From NCBI GenBank assembly GCA_036276235.1, contig DATBDZ010000164.1, forward strand, positions 1 to 32,390: a stretch of 32,390 bases of DNA, given 5' to 3'. Position numbers and translations under genes: made by a program. Source of the stretch: JANWHF01 sp036276235. GTDB lineage: Bacteria > Planctomycetota > Phycisphaerae > Tepidisphaerales > Tepidisphaeraceae. Shown here piece after piece: positions 22,542 to 29,048 of this stretch. How positions within the stretch are numbered: the first letter of the stretch is position 1; the number at the start of each line of letters is the position of its first letter. The notes beneath the pieces are model-generated. The model had not been told where the DNA came from. It was given only the letters and a program-made list of their open reading frames with translations, and did not search any database.

Positions 22542-22638
22542 AATAAGTTGCCAGTTGTCAGTTGCCGGTTACCAGTGAAGAAACATTCTCTCGCGGTGTC
22601 TTCACTGACAACTGACAACTGGCAACTGACAACTTATT
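22542..22638. repeat. 39-bp inverted repeat of AGTTGNC heptads between phoB and phoR
   Basis: Arms 22542-22580 and 22600-22638 are reverse complements over 39 bases with only a few transition-type differences. They are built from the same AGTTGCC/AGTTGTC heptads as the block before phoU. The repeat fills the whole phoB-phoR gap and ends 4 bases before the phoR ATG, which has no ribosome-binding site. Confidence 0.85.
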
Positions 22639-22642
22639 AAAA

Positions 22643-24409
22643 ATGCTTACCAGCCGTTTTTTCCGCCGACTGTTTATCCCTTATTTGCTGCTGATCTGCG
22701 CGGCGACGGGGGCGGTGGGCGGCTACGCGGCCATGCGGATGACCACCGCCTACCTGGATAACACCAGGGAAAGCCTGAACAACGAGGCGACTCTTGTCGG
22801 CCAAATGCTGCAGCCGGATCTGGCCGGCCACGCCGAGCAGTTGCAGGGGCGCGTGCAGCAGCTTGGCCAATCGCTGAGCTGCCGTATCACGATCGTCGAT
22901 AGCGAGGGAGTGGTTCTGGCCGACAGCGAAGCCGATCCGGCCCACATGGAAAATCATCGCGGGCGGCCGGAGATCGCGCTGGCTCTGGCAGCCGGCAAGG
23001 GCGACAGCATTCGCCACAGCGATACGCTCGGCGTCGATCTGCTTTATCTGGCGCGCACGCTCACCGCTGCCGATGGAAAAACGTACGTCGTCCGGCTTTC
23101 GGTTCATCTTTCCAATCTCGATCGTCAATTGCATCTACTCTATGCAGCGCTGGCTGGCGTGACGCTGCTGGCGATTGGAGTCGCCGCGGCATTCGGTTTT
23201 TACTTCGCCAGCCGTCACACCGCGCCGGTACGCGAGCTGGCCGATTTCGCCGGGGCGCTGGCGCGCGGGGAAATGAATCGCCGGCTTCTCAGCGGCGGGA
23301 CGGGAGAAATCGGCGTGCTCACTCATTCGCTCAACACCATGGCCGATTCACTTTCCACACTCCTGAATGATTCAGAAAAGGACCGCGCCGAGCTGCTGGC
23401 GATCCTCACCAGCATGAGCGACGGCGTCATCGCCACCGACACCCATCAACGCGTCGTGCTCGTCAACCAGAAAGCCGCGGAGCTGCTTGCTTTCTCGCAT
23501 GACGGCGCCGCCGGCCGCGCTTTGTGGGAATTGGTTCCCAACGAGCCGATCCTGCGCACCGCCGGCGAAGTGCTCGAGCGCGGCGAGCGCCGCACGTTTC
23601 AGGTCAGCCTGATTGTCGGCCGATATCTGGAAGTTTCCGCCTGTACGTTTCCCGCCGAGGGTCCGGCGGCGGGGCTCGTGCTCGTCGCCCACGACACGAC
23701 GCGATCGGTCCGCTATCAGGAGCTGCGCAAGGAATTCGTCGCCAATGTCAGCCACGAATTGCGCACGCCGCTGACGGTCATCAAAGGCTTTACTGAAACG
23801 CTGATGGAAGGCGCGCTCACCGATCCGGTCGTCGGCCCTAAATTTCTGATGACGATCCAGAAGCACGTCGATCAACTGACCAATCTCGTGAACGATCTGC
23901 TGGAGCTATCGCGCCTCGAAGGTCTCCCCGACCTGCCGCGCCCCGTGCGCGTCGATCTGGCGGCAGTCGCTCGGCGCGCCACCGAATTGCTGCAACCAGC
24001 GGCACAAAAGAAATCGCAAGGCATCGCGCTCGATATCATGGGCTCAACCCCGCGCGTGCTCGGCAACCCCGATTACCTCGAGCGCGCCGTCACCAATCTG
24101 ATCGACAACGCCATCAAGTACACCCCAGAGGGGGGCCAGGTAGAAGTCAGCGTAGGCCAGGAAAACGGCCACGTAACAGTGGATGTGGCCGACAACGGAC
24201 TGGGCATCCCACCGGACGATCTCCCGCGCATCTTCGAAAGATTTTATCGCGTCGATCGCTCAAGATCCCGCGAGATGGGTGGCACGGGCTTGGGTCTTTC
24301 AATTGTCAAGCATGTTGCGCAGGTTCATGGCGGAAGCATTGATGTAAGTAGCACGCCGGGGAGTGGGTCGCGATTTAGATTGAAGATTCCGGTGCCGACG
24401 GATGCGTGA
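22643..24409 (+). CDS. phoR: Phosphate-regulon sensor histidine kinase PhoR
   Basis: A 588-residue membrane kinase. Helix 1 is at about residues 10-31 (LFIPYLLLICAATGAVGGYA). A roughly 135-residue extracytoplasmic domain follows (with CRITIVDSEGVVLADSE), then helix 2 at about 166-190. HAMP covers about 190-242 and PAS about 250-355 (SMSDGVIATDTHQRVVLVN). HisKA has His371 (FVANVSHELRTPLTVIKGF). The HATPase domain carries NLIDNAIKYTPEGG, VADNGLGIPPDDLPRIFERF and MGGTGLGLSIVKHV. Together these match the Bacillus PhoR type with an extracytoplasmic domain. It should phosphorylate the upstream PhoB under PhoU/Pst control. Translation must start without a clear ribosome-binding site, directly after the heptad-repeat hairpin. 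Confidence 0.94.
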   Translation: MLTSRFFRRLFIPYLLLICAATGAVGGYAAMRMTTAYLDNTRESLNNEATLVGQMLQPDLAGHAEQLQGRVQQLGQSLSCRITIVDSEGVVLADSEADPAHMENHRGRPEIALALAAGKGDSIRHSDTLGVDLLYLARTLTAADGKTYVVRLSVHLSNLDRQLHLLYAALAGVTLLAIGVAAAFGFYFASRHTAPVRELADFAGALARGEMNRRLLSGGTGEIGVLTHSLNTMADSLSTLLNDSEKDRAELLAILTSMSDGVIATDTHQRVVLVNQKAAELLAFSHDGAAGRALWELVPNEPILRTAGEVLERGERRTFQVSLIVGRYLEVSACTFPAEGPAAGLVLVAHDTTRSVRYQELRKEFVANVSHELRTPLTVIKGFTETLMEGALTDPVVGPKFLMTIQKHVDQLTNLVNDLLELSRLEGLPDLPRPVRVDLAAVARRATELLQPAAQKKSQGIALDIMGSTPRVLGNPDYLERAVTNLIDNAIKYTPEGGQVEVSVGQENGHVTVDVADNGLGIPPDDLPRIFERFYRVDRSRSREMGGTGLGLSIVKHVAQVHGGSIDVSSTPGSGSRFRLKIPVPTDA

Positions 24410-24429
24410 GGCTTTCCCATCCTCGCAAT

Positions 24430-24450
24430 TGTGCAAGGGGCGCTTGCACA
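24430..24450. terminator. Small hairpin between convergent phoR and hicA
   Basis: TGTGCAAG (24430-24437) pairs with CTTGCACA (24443-24450) across a 5-base loop. It lies 20 bases after the phoR stop and 26 bases beyond the hicA stop on the other strand. There is no T tract, so it could act as a weak bidirectional terminator only. Confidence 0.45.
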
Positions 24451-24476
24451 GAATCATCGGCTGCCGGGTTGGTCGC

Positions 24477-24662
24477 TCACGGATCCGCAATTCCCAGGTC
24501 GCGGCATATTTTTTGCGCCAGATGATCGCTGATTTCACTGTGGCGAGGGACCGCAGTTCGCCGATTGTTGGCGGGATTTCCCCACCATGAATGTTTTGCT
24601 CCCTCGCGAACAAGCGCGCATCCCTGCGCCTGCAAATGCGCGATCAAGTCGCGGCGTTTCAT
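24477..24662 (-). CDS. hicA: HicA-type mRNA interferase toxin
   Basis: A 61-residue protein with the double-stranded-RNA-binding-like HicA fold: KRRDLIAHLQAQGCALVREG, then the catalytic His24 in AKHSWWGNP, and a C-terminal helix DHLAQKICRDLGI. HicA toxins cleave mRNA and tmRNA and are held inactive by HicB. The ATG overlaps the stop codon of hicB (ATGA at 24659-24662), so translation is coupled and the antitoxin is made first. The length is typical of the family, and the catalytic residue is intact, so the toxin is probably functional. Confidence 0.88.
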   Translation of the reverse strand: MKRRDLIAHLQAQGCALVREGAKHSWWGNPANNRRTAVPRHSEISDHLAQKICRDLGIADP

Positions 24663-24868
24663 GCCTGCAGGCTCGCTTCCTCGTACGCCCCTCGCGCGGC
24701 AGCAAGTGCGTCGGCGCGGTTCATTTCAAGCGCCTCCTCGAGGGCGGACTGAAGATTCGCCATCAATTCCTCTCGGGTGTGGCCTTGAGAATTGACGCCG
24801 GGGATTTCTTCAATCCAGCCGATCCACCATTGACCGTCTTGTTGAATGATTGCTCGGTAGGTCGCCAT
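24659..24868 (-). CDS. hicB: HicB-type antitoxin (short form)
   Basis: A 69-residue protein with the partial RNase H-like HicB fold: TYRAIIQQDGQWWIGWIEEI, then PGVNSQGHTREELMANLQSA and a terminal helix. It lacks the C-terminal HTH or ribbon-helix-helix domain found in longer HicB proteins, so autoregulation through its own DNA binding is doubtful. The start at 24868 is chosen by homology and an AAGGG just upstream. The frame remains open to 25093, but that part is read through a dispersed repeat. It precedes hicA, as in hicBA-ordered loci, and overlaps it by four bases. Confidence 0.87.
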   Translation of the reverse strand: MATYRAIIQQDGQWWIGWIEEIPGVNSQGHTREELMANLQSALEEALEMNRADALAAARGAYEEASLQA

Positions 24869-24937
24869 AACCCTTATTTTGTATCCGAAAGCGCGGCGGG
24901 AATCGACTTTGGCGTGGTGGGTCCGCCGAATTCTCGA

Positions 24938-25049
24938 TGGGTGCCACAGGTCGCGGTACTCCGAGACCTGTGCTTTTCCGTCAGGTGGGAGGCACAGGTC
25001 TGCGAGTACGCCGACCTGTGGCACCAGTGGCACCCAGACTGACCCACTA
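24938..25049. repeat. Dispersed palindromic repeat (GGTCGCGGTACTCCGAGACC family), copy 1
   Basis: This 112-bp unit contains nested inverted repeats (CACAGGTC...GACCTGTG, twice). It is closely matched by 30766-30867 in the same orientation, including its borders GGGTGCCAC and GACCCACTA. The differences are scattered, and the spacer around 24980-24992 varies. It lies upstream of hicB. The remainder of the 383-bp gap 24869-25251 has AT-richer leader sequence before the DsbA-like gene and no gene that I can see. Confidence 0.88.
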
Positions 25050-25251
25050 CCGGCGCGTTTCAACGCGCTGTTGATTAAACATTTCCTCAACAACTCTCCT
25101 CAGATATTTTTTGCAATATCCCCACGACAGCCACATCTACGACCTATAGTCCTCTTCTTTTTCGGCGGAACCAATTGGTGCCGGAAGAAAAGCGGCGGTT
25201 TGCGCGACCAATCGGCAACTGTTTAAGTAGCAGGGTTTGCAAGGAGTTTGA

Positions 25252-25887
25252 ATGTCAGGTTTGTCTACCATCGATCTGAATATCGCGGCGATTGGCCGCG
25301 GCGAGCATGCGCGGGGGCCGGCGAGCGGGGGAATCACTCTGCTGCAATACGGCGATTATCAATGCCTCGCCACGCGCGAGGCGGCGGCGTTCGTCAAGCG
25401 GCTCGAGCGCCAGTGGGCGGGGCGGCTTCGCTACGTTTTCCGGCATTTTCCGCAGGACACGGTGCATCCGCAAAGCTGGATCGCTGCCGAGGCCGCGGAG
25501 GCTGCTGCCGCCCAGGGGAAGTTCTGGGAAATGCACGCGCTGCTCCTCGATCGCCAGCACGCGCTGTATGAGGATGATCTTCATCAGTACGCGCGGGAAC
25601 TGCGGCTGGACGCCGATCGTTTCGCACTCGACTTGGCGACGTCGCGTCACGCGGGCTTGATTTATGCGGCACAGAAGTCGGCGCAAGCGGCCGGCATCGA
25701 TCGCACGCCGACGTTTTTCATCAACGGCCGCCGGCAGGACGGGCCTGGCAATTATGTGACATTGTCAGCGGCGATCGAGCATGAATGGTTTGGCCGCCGG
25801 CCCACGCCCACGCCGCGGCCCGCGGCCCGGGAAGAGTTCCGGGCGTCGCCGGCGCTTATTCGTGAGATTCATAGGATGGTGGGATGA
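25252..25887 (+). CDS. DsbA-like thioredoxin-fold protein with monothiol active site
   Basis: A 211-residue protein of the DsbA/thioredoxin_4 superfamily. It shows the strand ITLLQYGDYQC, a helical insertion (SWIAAEAAEAAAAQGKFWEM) and the cis-proline loop IDRTPTFFING. The usual CPxC active site reads Cys38-Leu-Ala-Thr41, so only the nucleophilic Cys is kept and ordinary disulfide oxidation or isomerisation is unlikely. There is no signal peptide, pointing to a cytoplasmic role, perhaps glutathione-S-transferase- or thiol-adduct-like. AAGGAG lies 7 bases upstream of the ATG. The C-terminal tail is rich in Pro and Arg (RRPTPTPRPAAREEF). It is transcribed alone. Confidence 0.85.
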   Translation: MSGLSTIDLNIAAIGRGEHARGPASGGITLLQYGDYQCLATREAAAFVKRLERQWAGRLRYVFRHFPQDTVHPQSWIAAEAAEAAAAQGKFWEMHALLLDRQHALYEDDLHQYARELRLDADRFALDLATSRHAGLIYAAQKSAQAAGIDRTPTFFINGRRQDGPGNYVTLSAAIEHEWFGRRPTPTPRPAAREEFRASPALIREIHRMVG

Positions 25888-25917
25888 AATAGATCGGAAG
25901 GATGAGAAGCGCATTCT

Positions 25918-26044
25918 CCCTCTCCCCTGTACTCAGGGGAGAGGGTCGGGGTGAGGGGACGAACGCGTCAAACTTGCGAGCTGCGCCATTTCGCAATTCG
26001 CTGTCCCCTCACCCTGCCCTCTCCCCTGAGTACAGGGGAGAGGG
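25918..26044. repeat. Intergenic inverted repeat (CCCTCTCCCCTGTACTCAGG family)
   Basis: Arms 25918-25960 and 26003-26044 are reverse complements over about 42 bases with one small mismatch or indel. Each begins with its own mini-hairpin CTCTCCCCTG...CAGGGGAGAG followed by GGGTGAGGGG. The layout matches that of 2225-2327 although the sequence differs. It lies between the convergent DsbA-like and lectin-like genes. The stretch 25888-26159 holds nothing else recognisable. Confidence 0.88.
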
Positions 26045-26159
26045 TTCTGAGCGCGACCCTCACTGTCGCGATATACTTCAATGGTCGTGCGGCGCATTCG
26101 CGTAATCGCTCAGCATGACATTTTTCGAAGTTCCTCTTTTTCCGGCATTGTCCTCCTCT

Positions 26160-27236
26160 TTACACCGGCGAAATCGTCTTTACTCCAAACAAATCTGAAG
26201 TAATCGCGCTACCCGGATTGATCGTAACTGCGAACGATAATGTATGCGGCGCCGTCTGGTAGTAGCCCGATCGCACCTGCACGCGCAGCGTGTAAGTGCC
26301 GGCGTTGAGCGTCAGCTTGAAGTTCCCCAACGCATCCGTCAGTACGTACGTCTCATTCGGCTCAAACTGCCCGTCGTTATTCGCGTCGACGTAAACCATC
26401 CAACCGGCGAGCGATTTTTCGCCGGTGTCGCGCTTGCCGTTGGCGTTAGCATCATTGAAGACGCTTCCCGAGACGCTTCCCTGTGCGGCGGTCGTTCCGG
26501 TGAATTTCCAGTTCACGATGTCCTGATCGCAGAAATGATCGCCGGTGGCGGCGGTGAAGCCGACATAGGCGAACACGCCGCCGACGGCCGCGGGAATGTT
26601 CACCGTGTAGGCGTGCGTGAAAGTCTTGCCCGTGACGGCTTCGGTCAGCGTTTCGGTGAGGGTCGTGCCGTTGTAGGAAAGTTTCGCGGTCATCAGGCGC
26701 TGATCGTGCAGATTCACGCCGCTGGGCGTGAGATCGATTCCGCCATACGGAGTCGCTCCGCCGGTGTAGAGGCCCGTGCTGTTGGCGCTGGGGTCGTTGA
26801 AGTTGTAGTTCTTGAACGTATCGAATTTGATGGCGACGCTTTTGACGATCCCGCCATAACCGATCGCCCCGCCCGGCGCGCCCAGCGCCGACGGGCTGGA
26901 ATTCTGGATCGTAAACGTGATGCCATCAGTCGAGGCGGGATTGAAGATCTCCTGAAACTGAAAAGTCGTCGAGAATTGGCTGATCGGAATGGCGGTCGTG
27001 GTGAAGGCCGATCGCGCCTGATACGTCTTCCCCTCAGTCATCCGCAGATGCCCGCCAACAATCGTCGGCGGCGAAGCGGTCGTGCCGACCAATCCGTTCA
27101 ACTTCAGATTGGCCGGCTTGGCCGGAAACCCGCCGGAATAATCAACCGTCTGCGACACGATCGGCGTCGTCGAAAGCAATGTCCGCCCTTCGAGCGCCTG
27201 CACCATCGGAAGCTGAGCTGCGTTACCCTTCCTCAT
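26160..27236 (-). CDS. LEPR-XLL surface protein with L-type lectin and SdrD B-like domains
   Basis: A 358-residue exported protein. The N-terminus carries the planctomycete LEPR-XLL-type motif (QALEGRTLLST, residues 14-24), thought to direct export or anchoring. Residues about 30-245 resemble a legume/L-type lectin beta-sandwich, with STTFQFQEIFNPASTDGITF, VAIKFDTFKNYNFNDPSANS and a late strand GVFAYVGFTAATG. Residues about 253-350 form an SdrD B-like module opening VSGSVFNDANANGKRDTGE, whose Asp/Asn pattern is a likely calcium site, with a second DANNDGQFEPNE. It probably binds carbohydrate at the cell surface. GAGGTGG lies just upstream of the ATG at 27236. The gene is monocistronic. Confidence 0.85.
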   Translation of the reverse strand: MRKGNAAQLPMVQALEGRTLLSTTPIVSQTVDYSGGFPAKPANLKLNGLVGTTASPPTIVGGHLRMTEGKTYQARSAFTTTAIPISQFSTTFQFQEIFNPASTDGITFTIQNSSPSALGAPGGAIGYGGIVKSVAIKFDTFKNYNFNDPSANSTGLYTGGATPYGGIDLTPSGVNLHDQRLMTAKLSYNGTTLTETLTEAVTGKTFTHAYTVNIPAAVGGVFAYVGFTAATGDHFCDQDIVNWKFTGTTAAQGSVSGSVFNDANANGKRDTGEKSLAGWMVYVDANNDGQFEPNETYVLTDALGNFKLTLNAGTYTLRVQVRSGYYQTAPHTLSFAVTINPGSAITSDLFGVKTISPV

Positions 27237-27322
27237 TTGCCACCTCGTTAATGGACGCTTGTGGAGTGATCCCCGAGCCGGGGGATGCTAGCGGAAAGTT
27301 GTATGACGCGAAAGCGTGAAAC

Positions 27323-27391
27323 TGAAACGTGAAGACGTGAAACGTGACAAAGGGGCGGCCCGACCGTCACGTTTCACGTCTTCACGTTTCA
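27323..27391. repeat. Perfect 26-bp inverted repeat of CGTGAA units
   Basis: Bases 27323-27348 and 27366-27391 are exact reverse complements with a 17-base loop (core CGTGAAGACGTGAAACGTGA). The arm itself is built of CGTGAA/CGTGAC steps. It begins 7 bases after the stop codon of the minus-strand gene ending at 27398 and probably ends that transcript, although no T tract follows. Confidence 0.85.
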
Positions 27392-27397
27392 TGAGCG

Positions 27398-29029
27398 TCA
27401 TTTCACAAACGTCAGCTCGAGCCGCCGGCCGCTCGATTTGGCCATTAGCGGCGGGGCAAGCGCTTCGAGAATCGCCGTCTGGCCCTCGACGTGATAGCTG
27501 AACTCTTTTCCGGTGATCGGATCCAGCGGAATCGGCAGGTCGGTGATCTGGTCGAGCCGCTCCGGCGGAAGGCCGCCGTGATGGGCGGCGTAGTCGCGCA
27601 TCGCCTCCACTATACGGAACATCGCGATGTGCCGATCAGTGCGAGCGAGGAGGTTGCGCGCCCGCAGCAGGATCGGAAAGTCCATGACCGGTCCATACCC
27701 GTCGTTGGGAACGAGTTGGTCCTGGATGAGGGGATTATCCAACGCCGGGGATCGATCCGGCGCGAGAGATCTCCAGGTTTCCAGAATGTTTTGCGATGCT
27801 TGCGGATAATCGAGTGCCCAGTACTTCCAAAGATCGTCATGGGCCCGCTGATACTCCCGACACCAATACCGGCCAACGACCTGCTCGCGCGACATCGATG
27901 CGAGCGCCGAGGCGGCCTCGCCGTGGGCGAGCAGGTAATCGCGAGCGCGAGCAAAGCATGAATCAATTAACAGCTTCACCTGGGCATCGACCTGTTCCGG
28001 CTGCGGATTTGACCCGATCTTGTGGTCCTGCTGGCTATACACCATCTCGCGAATGGCGGCGGGCCATTGGTCTGCGGGCAATTCGCCGCGCAGCGCCTGG
28101 AACGTCAGCGATTTGTTGTATCGGCTGTATAATTTTTCGGACTGGACGACCAGTCGCGGATCAACGAAAGGATGGGGCAAATCCGTGAGCGGCCAGTAAA
28201 GATTAGGCGAGCCGGAATGGCCAATCCAATCCCAGATGGGCTCCCATAGCGTGATTTCCGCCAATCCATATTCGACCATCGCATGTATTTGCAACGGCTC
28301 ATTACCGATGTGGCGCGCCATCCCAAACATGCTCTGCAGCGTGTAATCCGCGCCGGCCCAGTCATTGTGAGCGATTTGATAGCGCCCGCGAAAGCCTAAA
28401 AGATTGGCGTTGTGTCGCAGTGCATTGAGGTAGTCAAACGACAACGGCTCGGCGAACCCGAACTCTCTCCAGCCCACGTCCCAGTGCGCCTCCCGCCGCC
28501 GCGCCGCGACATCGACATATGCAAACCTCCTCGCATATCCATCAAACAGCCTCTGAGCGTATTGCGGCGGAAACTCGCTGGCGGGCGTGTCCAAGTAATC
28601 ATACTTGCCATTCTCCGGCGCAAGAATCTCCTTATCTGTCTTGGCGTCCGGGCCGGAATTGCGCGTCATGAGATAGAGCGGAACGGCGTCGCCCGGCGTC
28701 TGATCCGCAATGTCCGGCAGAAGTTTGTATTGAAGGAGCGGTTGGGTAACGGCGGATGGATGAACCATCAGCTTTTCGACCGATGGTCCTGTCGAAACCC
28801 GCCGCGTCGTCGGCGCGGTGGTAGCGGGTTGTGTCGCCGGCTGGGCACGAAGCGCCGAAGCAGATGCAAAGATCGCGATCGCGAATGCAATTCCACATCT
28901 GTGTAGGGTGCGCTTCAGCGCACGCGGATCGACCGTCGAGCGGCTTCGGCGTGCGCTAAAGCGCACCCTGCGCGAACCGTCGAATGCGATTTCAGCGGGG
29001 CGACTCGAAGTGAATGTGTGTTGTTGCAT
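27398..29029 (-). CDS. Secreted hypothetical protein, paralogue A of a tandem pair
   Basis: A 543-residue protein of unknown function, paralogous to its neighbour at 29049-30716. Shared blocks include YKLLPDI/V then QTPGDA/N, the W-D/E-VG-x-RE block, NLYWxLxxLPxPFV, and a C-terminal RDYAAxHxGxPP...LPIPxDPxxGKxFxY region ending in AxLEAxAP. The hydrophobic signal-like core is CGIAFAIAIFASASALRAQ at residues 45-63, unusually far from the start. Residues 20-42 are encoded by an in-frame palindromic repeat (28903-28961). The start at 29029 has GGAG 6 bases upstream and lies 19 bases after the stop of paralogue B; an ATG at 29041 and a TTG at 29044 are in frame but poorly supported. It is probably exported or anchored in the cell envelope. 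Confidence 0.75.
   Translation of the reverse strand: MQQHTFTSSRPAEIAFDGSRRVRFSARRSRSTVDPRALKRTLHRCGIAFAIAIFASASALRAQPATQPATTAPTTRRVSTGPSVEKLMVHPSAVTQPLLQYKLLPDIADQTPGDAVPLYLMTRNSGPDAKTDKEILAPENGKYDYLDTPASEFPPQYAQRLFDGYARRFAYVDVAARRREAHWDVGWREFGFAEPLSFDYLNALRHNANLLGFRGRYQIAHNDWAGADYTLQSMFGMARHIGNEPLQIHAMVEYGLAEITLWEPIWDWIGHSGSPNLYWPLTDLPHPFVDPRLVVQSEKLYSRYNKSLTFQALRGELPADQWPAAIREMVYSQQDHKIGSNPQPEQVDAQVKLLIDSCFARARDYLLAHGEAASALASMSREQVVGRYWCREYQRAHDDLWKYWALDYPQASQNILETWRSLAPDRSPALDNPLIQDQLVPNDGYGPVMDFPILLRARNLLARTDRHIAMFRIVEAMRDYAAHHGGLPPERLDQITDLPIPLDPITGKEFSYHVEGQTAILEALAPPLMAKSSGRRLELTFVK
28903..28961. repeat. Palindromic repeat inside a reading frame (GTAGGGTGNGCTT family, copy 2)
   Basis: Arms of about 22 bases (28903-28924 and 28940-28961) are reverse complements with two mismatches. 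They belong to the family of 4344-4419. Relative to copy 1, a T is replaced by C and its pairing A by G inside the mini-hairpin (GTGTGCT/AGCACAC versus GTGCGCT/AGCGCAC), so pairing is kept. The repeat is read in frame as residues 20-42 of the secreted paralogue A, just ahead of its signal core. Confidence 0.85.
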
Positions 29030-29048
29030 ATGAAACTCCATCAATTGA

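Noticed and set aside
20862..22638. E. coli-type PHO boxes in the CTGTCA-like heptads between pst and pho genes
   Set aside because: The period is 7 bp, not 11, and both strands carry inverse copies, forming hairpins. They are better described as dispersed heptad repeats.
24869..25093. N-terminal extension of HicB
   Set aside because: The extra 75 codons are read through the dispersed repeat at 24938-25049 and have no homology to HicB.
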